From Lysobacteraceae bacterium NML95-0200 (GTDB taxonomy: Bacteria > Pseudomonadota > Gammaproteobacteria > Xanthomonadales > Xanthomonadaceae): a stretch of 64,000 nt of DNA. The notes below the pieces were generated by a model. That model saw only the letters and a program-made list of their open reading frames with translations. It had not been told where the DNA came from and did not search any database. The DNA lies in the NCBI GenBank assembly GCA_002798255.1, contig NWQQ01000017.1, positions 101,051 through 165,050 on the forward strand. Direction: 5' to 3'. Numbering within the stretch: the stretch's first letter is position 1; each line of letters starts with the position of its first letter. Both the position numbers and the translations under genes were made by a program. Below, piece by piece: positions 1 through 8,157 of this stretch.

Positions 1-260
1 AAATCGAGCGAATCAAAAAACAAATCGACCATGAAGGTCTTGCCGCGCCCCACGCCACCCCAGAGGTACAGCCCTTGTGGGGCGGTGGCAGTCGGTTTGT
101 TGCCAAACAGCCGGGCGATGAGTCCGGGGGATTCGGCCGGGCGGGAGAGTTCACGGTGCAGACGGTCAAGCTCGACCATCACTGCGCGCTGCGCCGGGTC
201 GTCCTGCCATTGGCCGCGCTCGATACCGGCCTGATAAAGCTGGCTGGGGGATGCGCTCAT
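1..260 (-). CDS. zapE: ZapE, AFG1-like cell-division ATPase (N-terminal part only)
   Basis: The minus-strand reading frame opens at an ATG ending at 260 and is still open at the window edge, so only about 86 N-terminal residues are present. It starts MSASPSQLYQAGIERGQWQ and carries a Walker A loop GGVGRGKT at residues 68-75 followed by FMVDLFFDSL, the characteristic ZapE/AFG1 signature (GxGxGKTxLMDxF). In proteobacteria ZapE is an ATPase that associates with the FtsZ ring during constriction. Its ATG overlaps the stop of the upstream hydrolase as ATGA, so the two are co-transcribed. The ATPase core and C-terminus lie outside the window. Confidence 0.88.
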   Translation of the reverse strand, partial: MSASPSQLYQAGIERGQWQDDPAQRAVMVELDRLHRELSRPAESPGLIARLFGNKPTATAPQGLYLWGGVGRGKTFMVDLFFDSLD

Positions 261-943
261 TGCGACACTTCGCTCTCAGCCAGTGGCAGCGGCAGCCAGT
301 GTCTGGCGGTGTTTTTGATAACGCCGCGCAGATCCACCAGCTTGCCGTGGAAAAAGTGCGAGGCGCCGGGCATGCGTACCAGGGTCAATTGCGGCGGCTG
401 GCTGTCTTCCAGCCAGTGATATACCGCATCCGGGTCAACCACTTCGTCTTCTTCACCCTGTACCACCAGCCACGGCATTGAAGGCGTGGGCGCGGCAAAA
501 TCCCAGCGCCCGGCAGGCGGTGCCAATGAAATCAGTGCATCAGGCTGGAGTGTGGCGCTGGCCTGGATGGAGACGTAAGCGCCAAAGCTGAAACCCGCCA
601 GCCATAGCGCGCTGTCGGGGTGATGCTGGCGCACCCAGTCGGCCACTACCGCCAAGTCTTGTTGTTCGCCCTGGCCGTGGTCGAACTGCCCCGCCGAATG
701 GCCAGTGCCACGGAAATTGAAGCGTACAGTGACGATGCCGAGCTCACGCAGCGCGCGCGCGCTCATCGTCACTACCTTGTTGTTCATGGTGCCGCCTGCG
801 GTGGGCAGCGGGTGGCAGAGGATGGCGATGAGCGGCTGGCGGCGGGCTGTGGCAGCGGGAAATTCGACTATGGCTTCCAGCCGCCCGGCAGGGCCGGAAA
901 GCTCAAGCGTGGCGTCTTGGCTGGGGAATGCAGGTTGATTCAT
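257..943 (-). CDS. alpha/beta hydrolase, COG2945 type
   Basis: A 228-residue cytoplasmic alpha/beta hydrolase without signal peptide. The visible catalytic elements are an oxyanion-region segment CHPLPTAGGTMNN near residue 43, the nucleophile elbow GFSFG near residue 116, an acidic segment QGEEDEVVDP and a terminal His in GASHFFHG. HPLPxxGGTMxNK is typical of the small COG2945 hydrolases found widely in proteobacteria; their natural substrate is not known. The gene overlaps zapE by four bases (ATGA) and lies 9 bp downstream of the nuclease lipoprotein gene. Substrate cannot be inferred from context. Confidence 0.85.
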   Translation of the reverse strand: MNQPAFPSQDATLELSGPAGRLEAIVEFPAATARRQPLIAILCHPLPTAGGTMNNKVVTMSARALRELGIVTVRFNFRGTGHSAGQFDHGQGEQQDLAVVADWVRQHHPDSALWLAGFSFGAYVSIQASATLQPDALISLAPPAGRWDFAAPTPSMPWLVVQGEEDEVVDPDAVYHWLEDSQPPQLTLVRMPGASHFFHGKLVDLRGVIKNTARHWLPLPLAESEVSQ

Positions 944-952
944 GCGGGCATT

Positions 953-2656
953 TTAATGGCGCGGGTTGAAGTCCAGCAGCAGCGGGTCATGGTCGGAGCT
1001 GCGCAGTGGCGAGGCCTCGGGCTTACGGCTGCCTTCGGCTTCATCGGCATTGATATGCCATTCGTACGCGGCGGTGAGCCATGTGCGCATGAGGGGATTC
1101 ACGAAAGCATGATCCAGTCGCCCGGCCTGGCCTTCATACACATAGGAGTACGGCTGTTGCACGCCAAGTGCGGCAAAGGCGTCTTGCCAGCCATGCGCCA
1201 GCAGCCAGCGCGGCGGGTCTTCCATGGCATAGGCATTGAAGTCACCGAGCATCACCACTGGCTGTCCGGCGTATTGGCTCTGCACCCAGCCATCGAGCTG
1301 CCTGACCGATTCAAGCCGGGTGGCATTCCAGCATGACTGTCCATCGCGCTGGTTGCTATCGGCAGCGCGTGCATTGCGGCAACCCTTGGATTTGAGATGG
1401 TTGGCAATCACCACGAAGGGTGCGCTGGCATCGGTGCGGAAACGTGCAGCGATGGCGGGGCGGCTGAAGCGGGCAAACGGTCCGCGATCAAGCACCTTGG
1501 GCGGCTCCAGAAGCTGCACCTTGCTGCTGCGATAAATCATGCCATTGCGGATGGCGTCTTGATTGGCATTGGCCGCCACCGGCACGGCGCGCCAGTCGCC
1601 GCCGTGGCGGGCATTGAGTGCCGCCAGCAGTTGCGATTCGGCAGCCAGTGCGTCCTGGCCGTCATTTTCCAGCTCCATCAGGGCGATGATGTCGGCATCC
1701 AGTGCGGTCAGCGCTGCGATATGCCCGGCCAATTGCTGCTGGTAGCGCTCATGGTTTTGGGCGCCGCGCGGGGTAGGAAAACCGCCGCCCTGACCATCAC
1801 CATTGAACAGGTTCTCCAGATTGAACGCGGCTATGCGCAGGCGACCCTGGCGGATTGGGGCTGTCGGTGCAGCTTGCGGCTGGATGTTCAGTGCCTGCCC
1901 CAGTTGCAGGTGATAGCGGCCAAAGCGCTCATCGATGATGCCCTCGGCAGCATGCAGCTGGCTGCCCAGGCGCGGGATTTCATGGCGCATCGCGCTGCGA
2001 CCTTCGGCATCGGCCAGCCACAGGCTGCGGGCGCGGTTCTCGGCGGCCAGCTGGTTGGCCGCAGCACCGGGCAGAGCCAGCTCGGTGGGCGTCCATAGCC
2101 GTCCGCCAAAAGCAGCCTGCCAGCGTCCAAAGCGGGCGGCATGCTGGCTGCCGGTCAGGGTCAGCGGTACGCTGATTTTGACGCGCATGGCCTCGAGCCT
2201 TTCCCAATCGGCTTCGCGCTCAGGTGCCTGGCGGATTTCTCGTGCGGCGGGCATTGCGCGGGCGCGCATGGGCAGGGTGTTTGTCACCTGCACGGCGGTG
2301 ATATGGCTGTTGTTCTGGGTATCAAGCTCAAGCACCGTGCCAGTGACGGCAAGGCTGGTGCCGACTTGCAGATTATCGGGCGCTCCCAGCAGAAACACCG
2401 CATCGGAGGTGCTGTCATCGCCATCGCCCGCATCCTGCAGGCTGAACATCCAGCCGTCTTTGGTTTTGATGCGCGCAGTGATGACGCCTGTCACCTGCAC
2501 TTGCTGCCCCTGCAATGGGCTTGTATTGCCAGAGCCTTGTAGTTGACCAATGGCAAGCCCCTTGCCGGGGGCTATCTGGCTGGCAGCAAGGCAGCCGGCA
2601 AGGGCAAGGCTAAGTGCCGCAGTCAGCGGCAGTTTCGGTGCAACGGAGATTTTCAT
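953..2656 (-). CDS. secreted endonuclease/exonuclease/phosphatase-family lipoprotein (ExeM/NucH-like)
   Basis: About 567 residues. I start it at the ATG ending at 2656 because this gives a lipoprotein signal peptide (MKISVAPKLP then a hydrophobic run and LAGC, Cys 22); an in-frame ATG 39 bp upstream lies inside the preceding terminator hairpin. The N-terminal third resembles an OB-fold domain (VTGVITARIKTKDGWMFSLQD), the C-terminal half is an endonuclease/exonuclease/phosphatase domain: FNLENLFNGD, LMELENDG, IANHLKSKGC, LGDFNAY and a final SSDHDPLLLDF with the catalytic Asp-His pair. This architecture matches extracellular nucleases such as ExeM and NucH, which digest extracellular DNA. Likely anchored in the outer membrane. 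Confidence 0.87.
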   Translation of the reverse strand: MKISVAPKLPLTAALSLALAGCLAASQIAPGKGLAIGQLQGSGNTSPLQGQQVQVTGVITARIKTKDGWMFSLQDAGDGDDSTSDAVFLLGAPDNLQVGTSLAVTGTVLELDTQNNSHITAVQVTNTLPMRARAMPAAREIRQAPEREADWERLEAMRVKISVPLTLTGSQHAARFGRWQAAFGGRLWTPTELALPGAAANQLAAENRARSLWLADAEGRSAMRHEIPRLGSQLHAAEGIIDERFGRYHLQLGQALNIQPQAAPTAPIRQGRLRIAAFNLENLFNGDGQGGGFPTPRGAQNHERYQQQLAGHIAALTALDADIIALMELENDGQDALAAESQLLAALNARHGGDWRAVPVAANANQDAIRNGMIYRSSKVQLLEPPKVLDRGPFARFSRPAIAARFRTDASAPFVVIANHLKSKGCRNARAADSNQRDGQSCWNATRLESVRQLDGWVQSQYAGQPVVMLGDFNAYAMEDPPRWLLAHGWQDAFAALGVQQPYSYVYEGQAGRLDHAFVNPLMRTWLTAAYEWHINADEAEGSRKPEASPLRSSDHDPLLLDFNPRH

Positions 2657-2664
2657 GAACTTGG

Positions 2665-2693
2665 CAAAAACAAACGCCGCCCGAAGGCGGCGC
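2665..2693 (-). terminator. intrinsic terminator of the cytochrome c gene
   Basis: Read on the minus strand, a GCCGCC stem closes over a TTCG tetraloop with GGCGGC and is followed by GTTTGTTTTT. It sits directly after the cytochrome gene and 8 bp before the nuclease lipoprotein ATG, so the latter either reads through it or has a very short own leader. Confidence 0.8.
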
Positions 2694-2710
2694 ATGCAAT
2701 AGATGAGGGC

Positions 2711-3205
2711 TTACTTGCTTTGCGCAACCATCCAGTCAACGCTGGCAATCACTTGCTCGTCGGTCAGTGCCGGATTGCCGCCGCGGGCGGGCATCGTGCC
2801 GGTAGCGCCGGTGAAGCCCTCGATGGCGTGCCTGTGCAGGGTTTCAAGGCCGGACTTGGCAAGACGTGCGCCAATGCCTGCAGCGTTCAGCATCGGGGCG
2901 CCACCTGCGCCCGAGGTATGGCAGCCGGTGCACAGGCTGTTGTAGATGACTTCGCCATCAAGCGTGCCGCCATAAGCTGCCTGCGAAGTCGCGGCTTTGG
3001 CCGCCGCCGCCGCAGCAGCCGCGGCCAGCGCTGCACCAGTGGAGCCCGAATACACCGCGCCAATCGGTGACAAGCGTTCAGCGGTCTGAGCTTTGACCTC
3101 GGGCGCCATTTTTTGCGGCAACAGCGTGTCGGTATTGCGCACAAACAAAACCAATGCCACGGCTGCAACGGCCAAGGGAACGATCAGCGAGGAAAACTTT
3201 TTCAT
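2711..3205 (-). CDS. membrane-anchored class I cytochrome c (c5 type)
   Basis: A 164-residue protein with an uncleaved-looking N-terminal hydrophobic anchor (residues 7-22), a long alanine-rich linker (around 58-72) and one haem c domain: CTGCH at 92-96 and a likely axial Met in GTMPARGG (Met 138). The C-terminal layout (DGEVIYNSLCTGCH ... MPARGG ... LTDEQVIASVDWMV) is that of cytochrome c5. It should sit on the periplasmic face and carry single electrons, partner unknown. A promoter-like sequence and a terminator bound it, so it looks monocistronic. Confidence 0.88.
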   Translation of the reverse strand: MKKFSSLIVPLAVAAVALVLFVRNTDTLLPQKMAPEVKAQTAERLSPIGAVYSGSTGAALAAAAAAAAAKAATSQAAYGGTLDGEVIYNSLCTGCHTSGAGGAPMLNAAGIGARLAKSGLETLHRHAIEGFTGATGTMPARGGNPALTDEQVIASVDWMVAQSK

Positions 3206-3247
3206 AAGCTCTAAGGAGTGCTTTTCACGGACGGACTTCTCCGAATG

Positions 3248-3275
3248 ACCATAAGGACAAACGGGCGGTTGACAA
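3248..3275 (-). promoter_or_regulatory. candidate sigma70 promoter for the cytochrome c gene
   Basis: On the minus strand TTGTCA (3275-3270) and TATGGT (3253-3248) are separated by 16 bp, about 43 bp ahead of the cytochrome ATG. Sequence match only. Confidence 0.4.
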
Positions 3276-3300
3276 GTATAAGGCCGCAGGCAGGCCGGGA

Positions 3301-4158
3301 CTAGGGTGTGGCGAGGAACTGGGTCAATACTGCAGCCACCTCTGCCGGTGTTTCCATGTGCAGATGGTGGCTGCCGGGCAGGAAATGCGCCTGACCGTTG
3401 CCAAGTGCGGCCACCAGGCGACGGCGCTGGTCATCGGGCAAATAGGGCTGTGCGGGCGTGGCGAACACCACTTGGGTGGGGCATTCAATGCTGGCCAGCA
3501 GGGCGGCGATTTGCGCTTCGACTGGGCGCAGGAAGGTCGGCACCATCAGCCGCTGGTCACTGGACCAGACCAGCCCTTCCGGCACCTGCTGCACGCCACG
3601 CTCGACAAGCAGCCGCGCGACCGGCTCGCTCATCTGGTTGGCGGCCATGCGAGCCGAGATGGCAGGCGCGATTTGGCTGAACACGCGCTTGTTTTTGCCG
3701 CGCAGGGCGCGTGCGGCAGTCACCGATTCACGCATCCGTTGCCCGGCTTCTTCTGCCGGGTGGGTCAGGCTGCCCAGGGCTTCGATGCAGGCAAGTTTTT
3801 CCACGCGCTCGGGTGCCGCGGCCGCCACCAGACTGGCAATGGCCGCGCCCATGGAGTGCCCCAGCAGGCCAAAACGCTCCCAGCCCAAGGCATCGGCGAC
3901 ATCCAGCACATGGTGTACCGCAAGCTCGAAGGTATAGGGGATGCCGGCAGGCAGATGCACGCTATGCCCGTGGCCGGGCAGGTCGATGGCAACCAGCTCG
4001 ATATCGTGCAGATGCTGTGCCAGCGGCAGGAAGCTGGCGGCATTGTCCAGCCAGCCATGCAGTGCCAGCACACGCGGCTGGCCGCTTTGGCCGCCACGCA
4101 ATGCCGCAATCGGGCCAATGGCGATATCGATACGGGTTTCTTGCAGGGAGATGGACAA
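3301..4158 (-). CDS. alpha/beta fold hydrolase, TTG start
   Basis: A 285-residue alpha/beta hydrolase beginning at a TTG 25 bp after the hemH stop; codons further upstream in this frame lie inside hemH and do not resemble protein. Visible motifs: ALHGWLDNAASF (HGW oxyanion segment), IDLPGHGHS, nucleophile elbow GHSMGAA, and the catalytic His in GSHHLHMETP near the C-terminus. The motif set is that of the MhpC/serine hydrolase-like esterases. It probably shares the hemH transcript. Substrate unknown. Confidence 0.8.
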   Translation of the reverse strand: MSISLQETRIDIAIGPIAALRGGQSGQPRVLALHGWLDNAASFLPLAQHLHDIELVAIDLPGHGHSVHLPAGIPYTFELAVHHVLDVADALGWERFGLLGHSMGAAIASLVAAAAPERVEKLACIEALGSLTHPAEEAGQRMRESVTAARALRGKNKRVFSQIAPAISARMAANQMSEPVARLLVERGVQQVPEGLVWSSDQRLMVPTFLRPVEAQIAALLASIECPTQVVFATPAQPYLPDDQRRRLVAALGNGQAHFLPGSHHLHMETPAEVAAVLTQFLATP

Positions 4159-4183
4159 GGCAGACTCTCGTTGGCAGGACAGT

Positions 4184-5152
4184 TCAGCGCGGCAGCAGCG
4201 CTGCCAGCGCATCGACATGTGCCGGGCTATCGTTGAGGCAGGGGATATAGCGCAATGCGGCGCCACCGGCAGCGCGGAAGGCCTCGGCGTTTTGCTCGGT
4301 GATTTCTTCCAGCGTTTCCAGGCAGTCCACGGCAAAACCGGGGCAGACCACATCCAAGGTGCGGGTGCCGTCACGCCCCAGTTGCTCCAGCGTTGGCAGG
4401 GTATAGGGCTGCAGCCAGCGCTCGCGGCCAAAGCGCGACTGGTAGGTCAGCAGGATTTCCTCGCGGGGAATATCCAGCGCGGCGGCAATCGCGGCGGTGC
4501 TGGCCTCGCATTGTGCGGCATAAGGGTCGCCCGCTCGCACCAGACGCTCGGGGATACCGTGGTAGGAGAACACCAGCTTTTCGCCACGCCCATGCTGCGC
4601 CCAGTGTTGCCGGATGCGCCCGGCAATGGCCGCTGCCCAGGCCGGATGCTGGTGATAATCGCGTATCAGCTGCAGGCGGGTATCGGCAAAACGCTGTTGC
4701 AGGGCGGCCACGGCATCCTCCACCGAGCCGGTGGTGGTGGTGGAATATTGCGGATACAGCGGCAATACGGTGATGTCCCGATGGCCCTCGTCGTGCAGTG
4801 CTTGCACCACCTTGGCAAGCGCCGGCTCGCCATAGCGCATTGCTGTGCGTACTTGCCAGCCATCCAGTGCGTTGTCCATGGCCTTGGCAAGACGCAGGCC
4901 ATAGGCCAGCAGTGGTGAACCTTCGGGCATCCAGATTTCGGCATATTTTTCTGCCACCGCCGGGCTTCTGCGCGGCAGGATGACCCAGTCCAGCAAGGGC
5001 TTCCAGATGAAATGCGGAATCTGCACCACACGCTTGTCGGTGAGAAATTCACGCAAATAACGGCGCACGGCCTCGGCCGTGGGGGCGGAGGGGGTGCCGA
5101 GGTTGACAATAACCAGGGCGCGCGACTTCGGGGCTGGCATGGGGGCTGGCAT
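4184..5152 (-). CDS. hemH: ferrochelatase
   Basis: Inserts Fe2+ into protoporphyrin IX, the last step of protohaem synthesis. The protein (about 322 residues from the chosen ATG) shows the family hallmarks VNLGTPSAPT at the start, PLYPQYSTTTTGSV, the catalytic His in SYHGIPER, CEAST, YQSRFGRERWLQP and CPGFAVDCLETLEEI. An in-frame ATG ending at 5185 would add 11 residues; there is another ATG four codons further in; neither has a convincing ribosome site. The downstream hydrolase follows by 25 bp. hemF, an earlier haem step, is elsewhere in this window (24567-25487). Confidence 0.95.
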   Translation of the reverse strand: MPAPMPAPKSRALVIVNLGTPSAPTAEAVRRYLREFLTDKRVVQIPHFIWKPLLDWVILPRRSPAVAEKYAEIWMPEGSPLLAYGLRLAKAMDNALDGWQVRTAMRYGEPALAKVVQALHDEGHRDITVLPLYPQYSTTTTGSVEDAVAALQQRFADTRLQLIRDYHQHPAWAAAIAGRIRQHWAQHGRGEKLVFSYHGIPERLVRAGDPYAAQCEASTAAIAAALDIPREEILLTYQSRFGRERWLQPYTLPTLEQLGRDGTRTLDVVCPGFAVDCLETLEEITEQNAEAFRAAGGAALRYIPCLNDSPAHVDALAALLPR

Positions 5153-5264
5153 AGGTGGGCAAGCATACCTGCCTTGGCCGGGCAATGCGCGGTTTACCTT
5201 CTGGCCGGGATTATGGTCAGCGCTGCCGTTATGCTGATACGCAACTTTTTACGGATTCAGGCTC

Positions 5265-6128
5265 ATGCGCAAAATCAAGGCTTTGGCGTTTGCCGCCGCA
5301 CTTTCAGTTGCGGTGCCGGTCATGGCAGGCCAGCACGAAGATGCCCGCGCTCGCGATGCGGTACGGGTATTGAACGAGAATCTGGCGATTCCCGAGTCAG
5401 CGATTCCCGACAAGCTGTTCGACGAGGCGCGCGGGATTATCGTGGTGCCGGAAACCATCAAGGCCGGGTTGATTTTTGGTGGCCGTCGCGGCCTTGGCCT
5501 GATGTCGGTGAAAACCACCGACGGCAGCTGGTCCAATCCGGTATTCATCAAACTGATTGGTGGCAGCGTGGGTTTCCAGGCCGGGGTGCAGGCTTCGGAC
5601 ATCATCCTGGTGATTCGCAATGACCGGGGCGTGCAGAACATCGTCAACGGTAAATTCACCCTGGGTGCGGATGCGGCAGCGGCGGCCGGGCCGGTGGGGC
5701 GCAATGCCTCGGCCATGACCGATGCGCAGTTCAAGGCGGAAATCTGGTCATGGTCGCGCTCGCGCGGGCTGTTTGCCGGGGTGGCTTTGGATGGCGCGGT
5801 ACTGAGAATCGACGATGACGCCAATCAGGCCGTGTATGGTCAGGGCGTGACCCCGCGCATGATTTTTGAAAACCGCGCGCCGCAGCCGGGCAGCCAGGCC
5901 ACTGTAGCCATGCGCGATGCGCTGGAAGAAGCCAGCGCCACGGCGCGCAGCCGTCGCGCCCCGGTACAGCAACAGGCGCCGCAGTATGCCCCGGTGGCGC
6001 AGCCTGATGGGCACATGCCCACGCCCGGCATACCGCAGCCCGCACTACAAGCTGTGCAGCCGCAGCAGCCACAAAATCCACCGCAACAGGGGGGCGTGGT
6101 GACCACACCATTGCCACCGGTTGAATGA
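5265..6128 (+). CDS. secreted SYLF (Ysc84/DUF500) domain protein
   Basis: 287 residues with a Sec signal peptide (MRKIKALAFAAALSVAVPVMA). The SYLF domain spans roughly residues 25-215: ARGIIVVPETIKAGLIFGGRRGLGLM, FIKLIGGSVGFQAGVQASDIILVI, GADAAAAAGPVGR, IWSWSRSRGLFAGVALDG. In eukaryotes SYLF domains bind phosphoinositides; bacterial secreted forms are uncharacterised. The last 70 residues are a low-complexity Pro/Gln-rich tail. It precedes tatA by 42 bp but no signal shows whether it is in that operon. Confidence 0.85.
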   Translation: MRKIKALAFAAALSVAVPVMAGQHEDARARDAVRVLNENLAIPESAIPDKLFDEARGIIVVPETIKAGLIFGGRRGLGLMSVKTTDGSWSNPVFIKLIGGSVGFQAGVQASDIILVIRNDRGVQNIVNGKFTLGADAAAAAGPVGRNASAMTDAQFKAEIWSWSRSRGLFAGVALDGAVLRIDDDANQAVYGQGVTPRMIFENRAPQPGSQATVAMRDALEEASATARSRRAPVQQQAPQYAPVAQPDGHMPTPGIPQPALQAVQPQQPQNPPQQGGVVTTPLPPVE

Positions 6129-6170
6129 TGCTGCGTTATCCTTGCCGTTTCAGCTTTCTAGTGGGTGGCA

Positions 6171-6398
6171 ATGATGGTCGGTTGGCGTGAACTTCTGATT
6201 CTGCTGGTCATCGTGCTGGTGGTTTTCGGCACCACGCGATTGACCCGTGGCATGCGCGACCTTGGCAAAGGGGTGCGCGAATTCAAAAAAGGCATGCGCG
6301 AGCCGGAGGACGAGCCGCAGGCGCTTGAGGATGCGCGCAACAAAGCCACATCTGCCACGGCGCAAAGCCGCGAGGATAGCCATCAGCACAAGCCCTGA
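6171..6398 (+). CDS. tatA: Sec-independent translocase subunit TatA
   Basis: 75 residues starting at ATG 6171, chosen because GGTGG lies just upstream (a GTG two codons earlier is also open). It has one N-terminal transmembrane helix ([16 protein letters not shown]), the FGTTRL hinge and an amphipathic helix ([17 protein letters not shown]) ending in a charged tail, the standard TatA plan. TatA oligomers form the passage for folded proteins carrying twin-arginine signals. First gene of tatABC. Confidence 0.92.
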   Translation: MMVGWRELLILLVIVLVVFGTTRLTRGMRDLGKGVREFKKGMREPEDEPQALEDARNKATSATAQSREDSHQHKP

Positions 6399-6423
6399 TG
6401 GCTGACCGCGCAGGCATTGGGCG

Positions 6424-6732
6424 ATGTTTGAAGTCAGTTTCCCCGAACTCATCATCCTGGCAGTGATTGTGCTGCTGGTGCTGGGGCCTGAGCGGCTGCC
6501 GCGTGCGGCGCGGTTTGCCGGGCTGTGGGTGCGCCGTGCGCGTGCGCACTGGCACAAGCTCAAGAGCGAGTTTGAAGAAGAGCTGCATCTCGAGGAGATG
6601 CGCCGCAATATGGAAGCCACGCGCAAGGCTTTGGCACAGATGGAGGCCGAAGCCCGTCAATTGGAGGCAGAAACCGCAGCCAAGGCCGCAGCAGGTGAAA
6701 GCCAGCGTACTGATGGCGGAGAGCGTCGATGA
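6424..6732 (+). CDS. tatB: Sec-independent translocase subunit TatB
   Basis: 102 residues: MFEVSFPELIILAVIVLLVLGPERLPRAAR contains the conserved Glu in the membrane helix and the LGPERLP hinge diagnostic of TatB, followed by a long charged amphipathic/coiled region. TatB pairs with TatC to recognise twin-arginine signal peptides. It is 25 bp after tatA and overlaps tatC by four bases (ATGA). Rather short for TatB. Confidence 0.94.
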   Translation: MFEVSFPELIILAVIVLLVLGPERLPRAARFAGLWVRRARAHWHKLKSEFEEELHLEEMRRNMEATRKALAQMEAEARQLEAETAAKAAAGESQRTDGGERR

Positions 6733-7475
6733 GCCAGAATGAGGCTACAGGCTGGCTCTCGCATCTGGTTGAGCTGCGGGCGCGGCTTTTGAAAGTCATT
6801 ATTACTGTGGTGGTGCTGTTTGCAGGCCTGGCGGCCTTCAGTGGCCAACTCTACAGCTTGCTGGCCGCGCCGATGGTGGCCGCTCTGCCCGCAGGTAGCC
6901 AACTGGTCGCCATCGACCCGCTGACCCCGTTTTCCACGCCGCTGCGGCTGGCTCTGTATCTGTCCATCCTGCTGGCCGCCCCGGTATTGCTTTACCAGCT
7001 CTGGGCGTTCATCGCCCCCGGTCTTTACCGGCATGAAAAACGTCTGGCCATGCCGCTGATGGCCTCGTCCATGCTGCTGTTTTACGCCGGCTGCGCCTTT
7101 GCTTACTTTTTGCTGCTGCCGATGATGTTCAAGTTTCTGGCCATGACCCGGCCAGAAGCGGTGGCGATGATGCCCGATATCGCCCGCTATCTGGATTTTG
7201 TCGCGGTCATTTCGCTGGCCGCAGGTTTCAGCTTTGAAGTGCCGGTGGCACTGGTGATTCTGGCTGCGCTGGGCTGGGTGAAGCCCGCACAGCTGCGCTC
7301 AATCCGTGGCTATGCGCTGATTGCCATCGCCGTGATAGCCATGCTGGTTACGCCCGGCGATGGCGTGACCATGATTTTGCTGATGGTTCCGATGTATCTC
7401 CTGTATGAGGTCGGGATAGTCGCCGCCGCTCTGCTGGCGCCGGGTGAAAAACATGCGTCCGCCGATTCCGCCTGA
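6729..7475 (+). CDS. tatC: Sec-independent translocase subunit TatC
   Basis: 248 residues, six predicted membrane helices. Signature segments: HLVELRARL at the N-terminus, LYQLWAFIAPGLYRHEK (conserved periplasmic/cytosolic loop) and SLAAGFSFEVPVALVIL. TatC is the receptor for twin-arginine signal peptides in the inner membrane. It starts inside the tatB stop (ATGA) and its end overlaps the RDD gene. Confidence 0.95.
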   Translation: MSQNEATGWLSHLVELRARLLKVIITVVVLFAGLAAFSGQLYSLLAAPMVAALPAGSQLVAIDPLTPFSTPLRLALYLSILLAAPVLLYQLWAFIAPGLYRHEKRLAMPLMASSMLLFYAGCAFAYFLLLPMMFKFLAMTRPEAVAMMPDIARYLDFVAVISLAAGFSFEVPVALVILAALGWVKPAQLRSIRGYALIAIAVIAMLVTPGDGVTMILLMVPMYLLYEVGIVAAALLAPGEKHASADSA

Positions 7476-8157
7476 GTTGCCTGCAACAGCTGGGTTGTGG
7501 CCGCGCACGGCCGCCTGGTGCGCGGATGCCCTGCTGCTGGCTATGCCTACCGCACTGATTTCTGCTGCCCTGCCCGTGGTGCGTGATGCCAGGTTGCTGC
7601 AGCATTGGCGCGCCCTGGGCGAGGCGATGGGCTGGCAAATGCAGCGGAGCATCCGCCAGGGAGATGATTTTCTGGGCTATATGCGCGATGTGTGGGCAGC
7701 AGATGGGCTTGTCCGGGCGCATGTTGAAAACTTCCACCACGCCCTGCTGCAAGGGCTGGGCATCCCGCTGCTGATATTCATCCTGTTGGGGCTGCTGTAC
7801 TGGCCACTGCTGGAGTCTGGCCGCAAACACGCCACCTTGGGCAAGCGCTGGGTGGGTCTGCAAGTGCGCGCCGGGCATGCACCGCTTGGCCTTGGCCGTG
7901 CATTCAAACGTCATCTGGCGGGCGGCTTGTCCTGGCTCACGCTCAATATTGGTCATTTGCTGATAGCCACAGGCGAGCACCGCGCCCTGCATGACCGCAT
8001 TGCCGATACCTATGTGGTGTGGCGCCCGAATGCCGCGCAACGCACCCCGTGGTGGGGCTGGTTGCTGATCGCGCTGGTGATGGCATTGCCATGGCTGCTT
8101 GCCGTACTGGCGGGTGCGCAACTGAGTGCCGCGATGGCGGCCTCTTTGGCAGCCTGA
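7453..8157 (+). CDS. RDD family membrane protein
   Basis: About 234 residues from the ATG at 7453, which has GGGTGA upstream and overlaps the tatC end by 23 bp. The RDD signature appears as WPRTAAWCADALLL (Arg and Asp in helix 1) and GKRWVGLQV, followed by LHDRIADTYVVWR near the C-terminus. Three to four membrane helices are visible. RDD proteins are of unknown general function; some act in ion exchange. Translational coupling suggests it is expressed with tatABC. Confidence 0.85.
   Translation: MRPPIPPELPATAGLWPRTAAWCADALLLAMPTALISAALPVVRDARLLQHWRALGEAMGWQMQRSIRQGDDFLGYMRDVWAADGLVRAHVENFHHALLQGLGIPLLIFILLGLLYWPLLESGRKHATLGKRWVGLQVRAGHAPLGLGRAFKRHLAGGLSWLTLNIGHLLIATGEHRALHDRIADTYVVWRPNAAQRTPWWGWLLIALVMALPWLLAVLAGAQLSAAMAASLAA

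Noticed and set aside
3301..4431. Long form of the hydrolase after hemH (376 codons)
   Set aside because: The first 91 codons are antiphase to hemH on the same strand and not protein-like; TTG 4158 gives a normal hydrolase N-terminus.
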